Positions 22,646-30,713 are shown, counted from the first letter of the stretch. The stretch is 30,713 nucleotides of DNA from an uncultured Oscillospiraceae bacterium (GCA_934513685.1 CAKSWY010000029.1:1-30713); one strand, 5' to 3'. A program made the numbers and translations. Notes: generated by a model from the letters alone, not told the origin.

Positions 22646-24811
22646 ATGAAGGCTGCTGATCAAACCCCGCTTGCCCACATCAGCGAGGATGGCACCCGAA
22701 ACCAAACGCTGGCCGACCATCTGAGCGGCACCGCCGCCCTGGCCGGGCAGTTTGCCGCCGCCTTCGGGGCCGGTGCCGAGGGCGAATTTGCCGGGCTTCT
22801 CCACGACCTGGGAAAGGACAGCCCAGGCTTTCAGCGCCGCCTGCACGGCGGCCCGCCGGTGGATCATTCCACGGCCGGGGCACAGGCGGCTTTGCAGCAA
22901 AACGACCCCTGCGCTGCCTTTGCCATTGCCGGGCACCACAGCGGCATTCCCGACGGCGGCCATCGCCAGGATGCACCGGACGAGCCCACCCTCTTCGGGC
23001 GCATCAAGCGGCAGGTTCCGGTGGCGGGCGGCCTGCCGCCCATCACGGCCCGTCCGGCGCTTCCCGCTTGGGTCGCCGAAAGCAAGGACAATCTCACCAC
23101 TGCGTTCTTTACGCGGATGCTCTTCTCCTGCCTGGTGGACGCCGATTTCATCGACACCGAAACCTTTATGAACGGCCGCCCCGCGCCGCGGGGAACGGGG
23201 CAGCCCATTGCGGAGCTGCTGGAAACGGTGCGCGCCCAGGCGGCCCGCTATCAGGCCGGGGCTGCATCTTCTCCGGTGGCCGCCCAGCGCAACCGCGTGC
23301 TTCTGGCCTGCCAGGAGCAGGGCCGCACCGGCCCCCGCGGCGTTTACACCCTCACCGTGCCCACCGGCGGCGGCAAAACCTTTGCCTCGCTGGCCTTCGC
23401 GCTGGAGCACGCCGCCGCCCACAAGCTGAGCCGGGTGATCTACGTCATCCCCTATACCTCCATCATCGACCAGACCGCGCAGACCTTCACCGACCTGCTG
23501 GGGGAAGAAAACGTACTGGCCCACTTTTCCACTGCGGACTACAAACTGGTGGAAAAGGACGATCTTACGCCCGCCCAGTACCGGAACCTGCTGGCCAGTG
23601 AAAACTGGGACGCGCCGGTCATCGTAACCACCGCCGTTCAATTTTTCGAGTCGCTGTACTCCAACCGCTCCGGCCGCTGCCGCAAGCTGCACAATCTGGC
23701 CAACAGCGTGCTGATTTTCGACGAGGCGCAAACGCTCCCCTGTGACTATCTGCGCCCCTGCGTTTCTGCCATTGCCCAGCTGGTTCAGCATTACGGGGTC
23801 ACTGCCGTGCTCTGCACCGCCACGCAGCCGGATCTGGGCGGGCTGTTCCGGGAGTTTGCCCCCGAGCAGCCCCTTCGGGAGCTCAGCCCCGACCCGGAGC
23901 TGCTGTACCAGGTGCTTCGCCGGGTCACGCTGGGCGACCTGGGCACCATTTCCGCCGAGGCTCTGGTGGGGCGGCTGGAAGAACAGGAGCAGGTTCTCTG
24001 TGTGGTGAACCGCCGCAAAACGGCCCAAACCCTGTTTGCCGCCCTGCCCGAAGAGGGCAGCTATTGCCTGACCACCCTGCTGTGCGCGGCTGATCGCCGC
24101 CGCCAGCTGGCCGAGATCCGTGACCGGTTGGAGAACGGGCAGCCCTGCCGGGTGGTCTCCACCTCGCTGATCGAGGCCGGTGTGGACGTGGACTTCCCTT
24201 CCGCGTACCGGGAGCAGGCTGGGCTGGATTCGCTGCTGCAAACCGCCGGCCGCTGCAACCGCAACGGCAAGCGCCCCGCCGGGGAAAGCCCGGTGTGGCT
24301 GTTCCGGCTGGAGGATTCCCCTGCGCCCCGGATGATCCGCGCCAACCTGGACGCCCTCGCCTACGTGCAGCGGCATTTTGAGCGGCTGGATACACCGGAC
24401 GCCATCCGCACCTACTTCAAGCAGCTGTACGCCAACAAGGATTCACTGGATCGGCACGGGATTCTTCCCGCCTTTGAGAAGGGCGACTCCCCCGGCCAGT
24501 TTTTCCCCTTTGCCTGGGCCGCCGAGCAGTTCCAGCTGATCGAAAGCCCGACCCGCACCGTGTACCTGCCCATTGGCGAGGGCAAGGCCCTGTGCGAGCA
24601 GCTGCGGCGGCAGGGGCCGAACCGTGTGCTTCTGCGTCAGCTTGGGCTGTACAGCGTGGACTGCTACGAAGGACAACTGAAGTCGCTTCTTGCGGCCGGG
24701 GCGTTGGAAGAACTGCCCGGCGGCGAGCTTCTGCTTGCCAACCCGGGCCTTTACAGCGCCGAAATTGGGCTTACAATGGAGATAGAAACCGGAAACGGGC
24801 TTTTCTTCTGA
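22646..24811 (+). CDS. cas3: CRISPR-associated nuclease-helicase Cas3, type I-C
   Basis: 721 residues, with nuclease and helicase in one chain. The HD nuclease domain is at the N-terminus (His25, then His53-Asp54 in LLHDLGKDSPGFQ). The helicase has a P-loop PTGGGKTFASL near 240, a DEAQ box in LIFDEAQTLP near 358, VVSTSLIEAGVDVDF and QTAGRCNRNGK. When Cascade marks a target, Cas3 unwinds and degrades the DNA. The ATG has AAAGGAG upstream. Cas5c follows after 65 bases, the only sizable gap in the operon, so cas3 expression may differ from the rest. Confidence 0.96.
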   Translation: MKAADQTPLAHISEDGTRNQTLADHLSGTAALAGQFAAAFGAGAEGEFAGLLHDLGKDSPGFQRRLHGGPPVDHSTAGAQAALQQNDPCAAFAIAGHHSGIPDGGHRQDAPDEPTLFGRIKRQVPVAGGLPPITARPALPAWVAESKDNLTTAFFTRMLFSCLVDADFIDTETFMNGRPAPRGTGQPIAELLETVRAQAARYQAGAASSPVAAQRNRVLLACQEQGRTGPRGVYTLTVPTGGGKTFASLAFALEHAAAHKLSRVIYVIPYTSIIDQTAQTFTDLLGEENVLAHFSTADYKLVEKDDLTPAQYRNLLASENWDAPVIVTTAVQFFESLYSNRSGRCRKLHNLANSVLIFDEAQTLPCDYLRPCVSAIAQLVQHYGVTAVLCTATQPDLGGLFREFAPEQPLRELSPDPELLYQVLRRVTLGDLGTISAEALVGRLEEQEQVLCVVNRRKTAQTLFAALPEEGSYCLTTLLCAADRRRQLAEIRDRLENGQPCRVVSTSLIEAGVDVDFPSAYREQAGLDSLLQTAGRCNRNGKRPAGESPVWLFRLEDSPAPRMIRANLDALAYVQRHFERLDTPDAIRTYFKQLYANKDSLDRHGILPAFEKGDSPGQFFPFAWAAEQFQLIESPTRTVYLPIGEGKALCEQLRRQGPNRVLLRQLGLYSVDCYEGQLKSLLAAGALEELPGGELLLANPGLYSAEIGLTMEIETGNGLFF

Positions 24812-24876
24812 CGAGGCCCCAAAAAACGTCAGCCCTTACATTTTATATACACAACCACTTGAAAGGAGTGATGCGT

Positions 24877-25521
24877 ATGTCAATGCTCGTGGAAGTATGG
24901 GGCGATTACGCCTGCTTTACACGGCCAGAGATGAAGACCGAAAGGGTCAGCTACGACGTCATGACCCCATCCGCCGCCCGGGGGCTGGTTGAGGCCATCT
25001 ACTGGCACCCCGGCATGAAGTACCACATTGACCGTATCTACGTGCTGAACCCCATCCAGTTCACCAACATTCGCCGCAACGAGGTCAAATCCACGCTGCT
25101 GGCCTCGGCGGCCCTCTCGGCCGCCAAGGGCGGGCCAGCGCCGGTGCTGTACACACAGGAGGACATTCAGCAGCGGGCCGCCCTGCTTTTGCAGGACGTA
25201 CACTATGTGATCGAGTGCCACTTCACCATGACGGATAAGGCAGCCCCAAGCGACAACCCCGGAAAATTTCAGGATACGCTCCGCCGCCGGCTGAAGCGCG
25301 GCCAATGCTACCACACGCCCTGCTTCGGCTGCCGGGAGTTTCCGGCCAATTTCCGCGAATGGCCCGGCGGCCCCATTCCCACCGAGCCGCTCAATCAGGA
25401 TCTTGGCTTTATGCTGTACGATCTTGACTATTCCGACCCGGAAAATCTTCGCCCGCAGTTCTTCCGCGCCAAGCTGGAAAACGGCGTGCTGAACTGCCGG
25501 GATATGGAGGTGTTCACATGA
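24877..25521 (+). CDS. cas5c: Cascade subunit and crRNA endonuclease Cas5c
   Basis: 214 residues, RAMP fold. Near its start it shows ACFTRPEMKTERVSYDVMTP and ARGLVEAIYWHPGMKYHI, then RIYVLNPIQFTNIRRNEV, the hallmarks of type I-C Cas5 (also Cas5d). In I-C systems this protein, rather than Cas6, cuts the repeat RNA, and no cas6 is in the operon. I choose the ATG at 24877, 8 bases after GGAG; the ATG at 24871 is only two bases from it. It overlaps cas8c by four bases. Confidence 0.93.
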   Translation: MSMLVEVWGDYACFTRPEMKTERVSYDVMTPSAARGLVEAIYWHPGMKYHIDRIYVLNPIQFTNIRRNEVKSTLLASAALSAAKGGPAPVLYTQEDIQQRAALLLQDVHYVIECHFTMTDKAAPSDNPGKFQDTLRRRLKRGQCYHTPCFGCREFPANFREWPGGPIPTEPLNQDLGFMLYDLDYSDPENLRPQFFRAKLENGVLNCRDMEVFT

Positions 25522-27284
25522 TCCTGCAAGCGCTCACCGCGTATTACGAGCAGCTTCTGCAAAAGGGGGCCATCTCTGCCCCCGGCTGGGACCACGCCTT
25601 CAACGTGAGCTTTTATCTGGTGATCGACGATTCCGGCCGGCTGCTGCACGCAGAGGACAAGCACATTTCCGTGCAAAAAGGCAAAAAGCAGGTGCTGGCT
25701 CCCATCCAACGTTCCGTTCCGGCCCATGTAAAGCGCTCCTCCGGCATTGCGGCAAATTTTCTGTGCGACAACTCCACCTATCTGCTGGGGGCTGATGAAA
25801 AAGGCAAACCGGAACGCGCGGTTCAGTGCTTCGAGGCCTGCGCAGCCCTGCACCACAAGCTGCTGGACGGCGTTGCTTCCCCCGCTGCTGAGGCCATCCT
25901 CGCCTTTTTCGACACCTGGCAGCCCGGTGAAGCCAAAACCCATCCCGCCCTGGCCGATGTTTGGAAGGACATTACCGGGAATGCCAACCTGCTGTTTCTG
26001 TACGAGGCCGCGGACGGCACCCGGACCCTTGCCACCGAGGACCCTGCCATTCGCGCCGCCTGGCAGGCGCACTACAACTCCGCCGATCCGAATGCCCCGG
26101 TTGCCCCGTGCCTCGTCACCGGCCAATTGGCACCGCCTGCTCTGGTTCACCCGTCCATTAAGGGGGTTATGGGTGCGCAAAGCTCCGGTGCATCGCTGGT
26201 GTCGTTCAATGCACCCGCCTTTTGCTCCTACGGGCACACCCAGGGTGAGAACGCCCCCGTCAGCGAATACGCCGCCTTTGCCTATACCACGGCCCTGAAC
26301 TCGCTTCTGGCGGACCGGAACCACTGCCGCGTCATTGGCGACACCACCGTGGTTTGCTGGGCCGAGAACGCCTCGCCTGCCGCCGCCAGCCTGGGAATGT
26401 TCGCCATGTTCGGCATTCCAGAGGGCACTGGCCTTCAGGAGGGAGACCTGACCCGGGCACTGGAACTTCTCGCCGCCGGGGAGCCATGCGACTGGCTGGA
26501 CGAGACGCTGAACCACAAACAGCACTTTTACATTCTGGGCCTTTCTCCCAACGCCGCCCGCATTTCGGTGCGCTTCTTTATGCGGGACACTCTGGGCGAG
26601 TTTGCCCGGCACCTGTGCACCCACGCCGAAAACCTGAAGATCGTGCGGCCCGCCTTTGACAAGCGGGAAAATCTCTCGGTCTGGGCCCTCGCGCAGGAGA
26701 CGGTCAACCGCAAAGAGCGCAACCCCGCCCCGGCCCCGCAGCTGCCCGGCGACCTGCTTCGGGCCGTTCTCACCGGCGGGCCGTACCCCGCCACCCTGCT
26801 GGACGGCGTGGCCCTGCGCATCCGCGCCGAACAGGACGTAACCCGCGGCCGTGCCGCCATTTTGAAAGCCTATTATTTGCGGAACCCGTCCCCGCTTTCC
26901 GCCCACAAGGAGGTTTTAACTGTGGAACTGAACGAAAACGCCACCTATCTGCCCTATGTGCTGGGCCGCCTGTTCGCGATGTTGGAGGCCATTCAGGACG
27001 CCGCCAACCCCGGCATCAACACCACCATCCGGGAGCGGTATTTCAACTCGGCCTGCGGCACTCCCGCCATGGTGTTCCCCACCCTCATCAATCTGGCCCA
27101 AAAACACCTGAACAAGCTGCCCAATAAACAGGAAGTGCATTTTCAAAAGCAGCTGGCCGATCTTCTGGGCCGCATTCACGAACCCTTCCCTCTGCGCCTC
27201 TCCCTGCCCGATCAGGGAGCCTTCCAGGTGGGCTATTATCACCAGATGCAGAAACGCTACGCAAAAAAGAGTGAGGAGGAATAA
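25518..27284 (+). CDS. cas8c: Cascade large subunit Cas8c (Csd1)
   Basis: 588 residues. Large subunit of type I-C Cascade, expected to recognise the PAM and open the target. Csd1-like segments include ALTAYYEQLLQKGAI near the start, CFEACAALH in the middle, SFNAPAFCSYGHTQGENAPV, TTALNSLL and VVCWAENA, and near the end the helical small-subunit-like part (YVLGRLFAMLEAIQDAA, RYFNSACGTPAMVFPTLI). In I-C systems the small subunit is made from this same gene by internal initiation; a GTG at 26922-26924 preceded by AAGGAGG (26909-26915) fits such an internal start of about 120 residues. Confidence 0.94.
   Translation: MILQALTAYYEQLLQKGAISAPGWDHAFNVSFYLVIDDSGRLLHAEDKHISVQKGKKQVLAPIQRSVPAHVKRSSGIAANFLCDNSTYLLGADEKGKPERAVQCFEACAALHHKLLDGVASPAAEAILAFFDTWQPGEAKTHPALADVWKDITGNANLLFLYEAADGTRTLATEDPAIRAAWQAHYNSADPNAPVAPCLVTGQLAPPALVHPSIKGVMGAQSSGASLVSFNAPAFCSYGHTQGENAPVSEYAAFAYTTALNSLLADRNHCRVIGDTTVVCWAENASPAAASLGMFAMFGIPEGTGLQEGDLTRALELLAAGEPCDWLDETLNHKQHFYILGLSPNAARISVRFFMRDTLGEFARHLCTHAENLKIVRPAFDKRENLSVWALAQETVNRKERNPAPAPQLPGDLLRAVLTGGPYPATLLDGVALRIRAEQDVTRGRAAILKAYYLRNPSPLSAHKEVLTVELNENATYLPYVLGRLFAMLEAIQDAANPGINTTIRERYFNSACGTPAMVFPTLINLAQKHLNKLPNKQEVHFQKQLADLLGRIHEPFPLRLSLPDQGAFQVGYYHQMQKRYAKKSEEE
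26922..27284 (+). CDS. cas11c: Candidate internal start producing the Cascade small subunit Cas11c
   Basis: Within cas8c, AAGGAGG (26909-26915) is followed after 6 bases by an in-frame GTG (26922), giving about 120 residues beginning VELNENATYLPYVLG. This is the C-terminal helical part of Cas8c. Experimental work on type I-C systems showed that an internal start in cas8 yields the separate small subunit Cas11. Here the strong ribosome site in the middle of a gene supports the same arrangement. Whether GTG is used was not tested. Confidence 0.6.
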   Translation: MELNENATYLPYVLGRLFAMLEAIQDAANPGINTTIRERYFNSACGTPAMVFPTLINLAQKHLNKLPNKQEVHFQKQLADLLGRIHEPFPLRLSLPDQGAFQVGYYHQMQKRYAKKSEEE

Positions 27285-27287
27285 ATT

Positions 27288-28166
27288 ATGTCTACCCCTA
27301 TTAAAAATCGCTACGACTTTGTGATCCTGTTCGACGTGGAAAACGGCAACCCCAACGGCAACCCGGACGCCGGCAATATGCCCCGAATCGACCCCGAAAC
27401 CGGCTACGGCCTTGTGACGGACGTGTGCCTGAAGCGGAAGATCCGCAACTATGTGGAGGATTTGAAGGAAGACACGCCCGGCTACCGGATTTATGTGAAG
27501 GAGGGCGTCCCCCTGAACCGGAGCGATGCCGAGGCTTTGGCCGCGGTCGGCGTATCCGGTGACCTGAAGGCCGCAAAGAAATCCGACCCGGGCATCGACC
27601 TGAAACTGCGGGATTTCATGTGCTCCAACTTCTATGACATCCGCACCTTTGGCGCCGTGATGACCACCTTTGTAAAGGGCGCGCTGAACTGCGGCCAGGT
27701 GCGCGGCCCCGTGCAGTTGAGCTTTGCCCGCTCCATTGACCCCATCGTGCCCCAGGAGGTCACCATCACCCGTGTGGCCATCACCACCGAGGCCGACGCC
27801 GAAAAGAAGGGCACCGAGATGGGCCGCAAGCACATCGTGCCTTACGCTTTGTACCGCGCCGAGGGCTATGTCTCCGCCAATCTGGCCCGCAAAACCACCG
27901 GCTTTTCGGAGGACGACCTGCAGCTTCTCTGGCAGGCCATCCTGAATATGTTCGAGAACGACCACAGCGCCGCCCGGGGCAAAATGGCCGTGCGGGAGCT
28001 GATCGTCTTTAAGCATGATTCGGAGCTGGGCAACGCACCCGCCTACAAGCTGTTCGAGAAGGTTCAGGTTGAAAAGCGCGTTGAAGTCCCCCGCCAGTAT
28101 GGGGACTATAATGTTTCGGTCTCGGACGATCTACCCGAGGGCGTACACTGCGAGAGGCTCTCCTGA
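27288..28166 (+). CDS. cas7c: Cascade backbone subunit Cas7c (Csd2)
   Basis: 292 residues. Several copies coat the crRNA spacer. The Csd2 signature is clear: FDVENGNPNGNPDAGNMPRI, DPETGYGLVTDVCLKRKIRN, then FYDIRTFGAVMTT and GQVRGPVQLSFARSIDP. AGGAGG (27275-27280) precedes the ATG, three bases after the cas8c stop. Its TGA shares one base with the cas4 ATG. Confidence 0.96.
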   Translation: MSTPIKNRYDFVILFDVENGNPNGNPDAGNMPRIDPETGYGLVTDVCLKRKIRNYVEDLKEDTPGYRIYVKEGVPLNRSDAEALAAVGVSGDLKAAKKSDPGIDLKLRDFMCSNFYDIRTFGAVMTTFVKGALNCGQVRGPVQLSFARSIDPIVPQEVTITRVAITTEADAEKKGTEMGRKHIVPYALYRAEGYVSANLARKTTGFSEDDLQLLWQAILNMFENDHSAARGKMAVRELIVFKHDSELGNAPAYKLFEKVQVEKRVEVPRQYGDYNVSVSDDLPEGVHCERLS

Positions 28167-28837
28167 TGGCCGCCGAGGATGAGTATCTCCTCATGTCCGG
28201 CCTGCAGCATTTCGTCTTTTGCCGCCGCCAGTGGGCCTTGATTCACCTGGAGCAGCAGTGGAGCGAGAATCTGCGCACCGCCGAAAGGCGGCTGGAACAC
28301 GCCCGCTGCCACGATACCGCCCAGACTGAACGCCGGGGCAGCCTGCTCATCACCCGCGGAATGCGGGTGGTCAGCCACCGGCTGCGCATGACCGGCGCCT
28401 GCGACGTGGTGGAGTTCCGGGCCGATCCGGAAGGGATTCCCCTGCAAAATACCGAGGGACGCTGGCAGCCCACGCCGGTGGAGTACAAGCACGGCCGCGA
28501 AAAAGAGACGGACGCCGACCGGGTCCAGCTGTGCGCCCAGGCCATGGCGCTGGAAGAAATGCTGGTGTGCGAAATTCCGGAAGGCGCACTCTTTTACGAA
28601 GAGACCCGCCGCCGCGAGCGTGTTGCGCTCACACCGGAGCTGAGGCAGACCACCCTGGCGCTGGCCGAGGAGATGAACCGTTACTTTGCGCGAGGCTATA
28701 CCCCCAAAGTAAAACCCGGCAAGCACTGCAGCGCCTGCTCGCTGAAAGCGCTGTGCCTGCCCGTGCTCTGCCGGCGGGCTGACCCTAACGCCTATCTGCG
28801 GGAACATCTGGAGGAACCTTTGGGAGGCACCGTATGA
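28166..28837 (+). CDS. cas4: CRISPR-associated exonuclease Cas4
   Basis: 223 residues. RecB-like nuclease with an iron-sulfur cluster that trims new spacers and sets their PAM and orientation. Cluster cysteines are Cys19 (FVFCRRQW) and Cys188, Cys191 and Cys197 (HCSACSLKALC). The nuclease core has PVEYKHGREKETDADRVQLC with Glu and Lys, and ADPEGIP upstream. Its 3' end overlaps cas1 by 4 bases. Confidence 0.95.
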   Translation: MAAEDEYLLMSGLQHFVFCRRQWALIHLEQQWSENLRTAERRLEHARCHDTAQTERRGSLLITRGMRVVSHRLRMTGACDVVEFRADPEGIPLQNTEGRWQPTPVEYKHGREKETDADRVQLCAQAMALEEMLVCEIPEGALFYEETRRRERVALTPELRQTTLALAEEMNRYFARGYTPKVKPGKHCSACSLKALCLPVLCRRADPNAYLREHLEEPLGGTV

Positions 28838-29865
28838 GACAGTTGCTGAACACCCTGTACGTTTTGTCCGAGGATGCCTATCTCACGCTGGACGGCGAAA
28901 CCGTGGTGGTAAACCACGCCCAGACGGAGCTGGCCCGCATTCCGCTGCACACACTGGAGGGCATCGTCTGCTTCAGCTATGCCGGGGCCAGCCCCGCCCT
29001 GATGGGCAAATGCGCCCGGCTGGGCGTTGATCTGAGCTTTTTCAGCCCGCGCGGCCAATTTCTGGCCCGCACTGTTGGGGAAGAGCGCGGCAATGTGCTG
29101 CTGCGCCAGACGCAGTACCGGGTTGCCGACAGCGAGTTCGCCAGCTGCCAATACGCCCGCTGCTTTATTCTGGGCAAGGTTTACAACGCCCGCTGGGTGT
29201 TGGAGCGCGCCACCCGGGATCATCCCCAGCGCGTACCGGTCGAGCAGCTGAAGCACACCAGCGCCCAGCTGGCCGCGGCGCTGCCGCTGATCGAACAATG
29301 CGAAACGCCGGATCAGCTGCTCGGGCTGGAGGGCGAAGCCGCCCAGCGGTATTTCGACTGCTTTGATTTCCTGATTCTCCAACAGCATGAGGCGTTCTGC
29401 TTTCACGGCCGCAGCCGCAGGCCGCCGCTGGACAATGTAAACGCGCTGCTCTCCTTCGCCTACACGCTGCTCGCCCGGGACTGCGCCGCCGCGCTGCAAA
29501 GCGTGGGGCTGGACCCCTATGTGGGCTTTTTGCATCGTCCCCGGCCCGGGCGGCAGAGCCTGGCCCTGGACCTGATGGAGGAACTGCGTGCGGTATACGC
29601 CGACCGGTTTGTGCTTTCCTGCATCAATCAGAAAATCCTATCGCCGAAGCACCTGCAAACGCAGGAGAACGGCGCCGTTCTTCTGACGGACGACGGCCGA
29701 AAGGCTTTTCTGAGCGCCTGGCAGAACAAGAAAAAGGAACAGATCACCCATCCGTTCCTGAAAGAAAAACTGCCATGGGGCCTCGTGCCCTATGTGCAGG
29801 CTCTGCTGCTCGCCCGCACGCTTCGCGGTGACCTGGAGATCTACCCGCCATTTTTCTGGAAGTGA
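28834..29865 (+). CDS. cas1c: CRISPR integrase Cas1, type I-C
   Basis: 343 residues. Metal-dependent integrase that inserts spacers with Cas2. Catalytic positions are Glu166 (LLGLEGEAAQRYF), His234 (GFLHRPRPGR) and Asp246 in ALDLMEELRAVYADR. The length and N-terminal MRQLLNTLYVLSEDAYL fit the I-C branch. It overlaps cas4 by 4 bases, and cas2 follows after 8 bases. Confidence 0.96.
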   Translation: MRQLLNTLYVLSEDAYLTLDGETVVVNHAQTELARIPLHTLEGIVCFSYAGASPALMGKCARLGVDLSFFSPRGQFLARTVGEERGNVLLRQTQYRVADSEFASCQYARCFILGKVYNARWVLERATRDHPQRVPVEQLKHTSAQLAAALPLIEQCETPDQLLGLEGEAAQRYFDCFDFLILQQHEAFCFHGRSRRPPLDNVNALLSFAYTLLARDCAAALQSVGLDPYVGFLHRPRPGRQSLALDLMEELRAVYADRFVLSCINQKILSPKHLQTQENGAVLLTDDGRKAFLSAWQNKKKEQITHPFLKEKLPWGLVPYVQALLLARTLRGDLEIYPPFFWK

Positions 29866-29873
29866 GGCTCGCC

Positions 29874-30164
29874 ATGCTTGTGCTGATTACTTATGACGTG
29901 AGCACCGAAACCGACGCCGGGCGCAAGCGCCTGCGCAAAGTTGCCAAACAGTGCGTAAACCACGGGCAGCGGGTGCAGAACTCCGTATTTGAATGCCTTC
30001 TGGATGCCGCACAGTACGCCGTACTCAAGGCCGAGCTGACCAAACTGATCGACCCGGAAGTGGACAGCCTGCGCTTTTACCAGTTGGGCAACCATTATCA
30101 AAACAAGGTTGAACACATCGGAGTTCGCCCCGCCTTCCATCAGGATGACGTTCTGATTTTCTGA
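29874..30164 (+). CDS. cas2: CRISPR integration factor Cas2
   Basis: 96 residues, ferredoxin fold, forms the dimer that bridges Cas1. MLVLITYDVSTETDAGRKRL is typical, with the conserved Asp8. Last cas gene; the CRISPR leader begins after it. The start ATG at 29874 is preferred to the GTG at 29862, which lies inside the cas1 stop. No terminator is seen between cas2 and the array. Confidence 0.95.
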   Translation: MLVLITYDVSTETDAGRKRLRKVAKQCVNHGQRVQNSVFECLLDAAQYAVLKAELTKLIDPEVDSLRFYQLGNHYQNKVEHIGVRPAFHQDDVLIF

Positions 30165-30358
30165 GCGCACCATCTGGCGACGAAGGGCGTGCGAACATGG
30201 AGCAATCACTGCGTACCCGGATGCTTCGCACCGGTTTTGGGGGAGATTGTTTGGGATTATTCGTGCAAACGGTGGCGTGAGCACTTTGGTGCGATTGCAA
30301 ATCTATGCAAATTGCTGTATTATATGAGTGCAAATAGAGACTTTTCTCTGTTTTTGCC
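30165..30358 (+). other. CRISPR leader
   Basis: 194 bases between cas2 and the first repeat, AT-rich in its last 70 bases. It contains a promoter (30295-30323), four TGCAAA boxes (30264, 30296, 30306 and 30329) and a small hairpin, AGAGA-CTTT-TCTCT, with T5 just before the first repeat. New spacers should be added at this end. Confidence 0.85.
30295..30323 (+). promoter_or_regulatory. Promoter of the CRISPR array
   Basis: TTGCAA (30295-30300) and TATTAT (30318-30323) are 17 bases apart. Transcription would start near 30330, about 30 bases before the first repeat, to make the pre-crRNA. Confidence 0.75.
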
Positions 30359-30713
30359 GTCGTCCTCCACACGGAGGACGTGGATTGAAATTTGTGAGCC
30401 AGCCGAAACGCTACCTTGAACGGCGAGTCGTCCTCCACACGGAGGACGTGGATTGAAATCCGCTCGCTTGCACCCTGTCTCCGGACTGCCGCGCGGTCGT
30501 CCTCCACACGGAGGACGTGGATTGAAATCCACTGCGCCCGCCATTTTCTGCTGGTTCCCACTTGGTCGTCCTCCACACGGAGGACGTGGATTGAAATACG
30601 CCTTTAATGTCCTCCACTTTCGCGATGTTTGTCGTCCTCCACACGGAGGACGTGGATTGAAATACGACGTTTTTCAGCCCGGACGCCTGCAGCCGCCGAG
30701 TCGTCCTCCACAC
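30359..30713 (+). CRISPR. Type I-C CRISPR array, five full repeats plus a partial sixth
   Basis: 33-base repeats at 30359, 30427, 30496, 30565 and 30631, with the first 14 bases of a sixth at 30700. The five full copies look identical. Each begins GTCGTCCTCC and ends GTGGATTGAAAT; GTCCTCC and GGAGGAC form the stem cut by Cas5c, and the ATTGAAAT end is the expected 5' handle region. The five spacers are 35, 36, 36, 33 and 36 bases. The array runs off the right edge, so its length and end are unknown. The spacers resemble nothing I can name. Confidence 0.97.

Noticed and set aside
22574..24376. Long minus-strand frame opposite cas3
   Set aside because: cas3 is certain from its motifs; the opposite frame has no domain and a biased composition.
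30598..30630. Spacer four contains GTCCTCCAC, nine bases also found in the repeat
   Set aside because: Only nine bases and without the rest of the repeat; most likely chance.
30025..30713. Minus-strand and plus-strand frames through the CRISPR array
   Set aside because: They are repeat translations, seen as the same peptide run again and again; not genes.

Overview
The window looks like the chromosome of a GC-rich, low-redundancy Bacillota, most probably a gut Oscillospiraceae/Ruminococcaceae relative (Faecalibacterium, Gemmiger or Subdoligranulum type). The reasons are an endosporulation sigma-F operon, a T-box leader ahead of valS, strong AGGAGG-type ribosome sites, TTGACA/TATAAT promoters and a clostridial-type PFK. 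The taxon is inferred from gene content, not from a search.

Layout. 1-1597 (minus): spoIIAA-spoIIAB-sigF, behind a small repeat and terminator at the left edge. 1746-2977 (minus): an HD-domain protein, a YdbC/PC4-like protein and an unrecognised 101-residue protein. 3092-3386 (plus): a consensus promoter driving tRNA-Gln(CTG) and tRNA-Pro(CGG), each followed by a terminator. 3516-4740 (minus): two tandem DUF4230-like membrane/lipoproteins, divergent from a 6-phosphofructokinase (4996-6072). 6203-8773 (plus): an MBOAT O-acyltransferase and an AlgX/DHHW-like partner, a typical cell-surface polysaccharide acylation pair. 8818-11969: promoter, Val-specific T-box riboswitch and valS, then a YczE/YitT-like membrane protein, a VanZ-like protein and folC. 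14763-15506: a gene-poor stretch that holds two tiny homologous reading frames (23 and 26 residues) on the minus strand, divergent from a LysR-type regulator. 16479-18191 (minus): thioredoxin and a 2-hydroxycarboxylate transporter. 18410-22152 (minus): murA, ftsZ and a DivIVA-like coiled-coil protein, a wall and division block. 22442-30713 (plus): a full type I-C CRISPR-Cas system (cas3-cas5c-cas8c-cas7c-cas4-cas1-cas2), a leader with its own promoter, and a 33-nt-repeat array that runs off the right edge.

How they work together. SpoIIAA and SpoIIAB control sigma-F by partner switching. The two surface-acylation genes form one transcription unit. ValS is controlled by uncharged tRNA-Val through its leader. 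In the CRISPR unit Cas3, Cas5c, Cas8c and Cas7c provide interference (Cas5c standing in for Cas6 in crRNA cutting), while Cas4, Cas1 and Cas2 acquire spacers.

The least explained item is the pair of tiny paralogues at 15081-15323. They align without gaps over 23 positions, each has its own AAGGAGG site, they differ at synonymous positions, and they are transcribed from a promoter that overlaps that of the lysR gene. The type I-C system itself is a known type; its leader has four TGCAAA boxes at near helical spacing.
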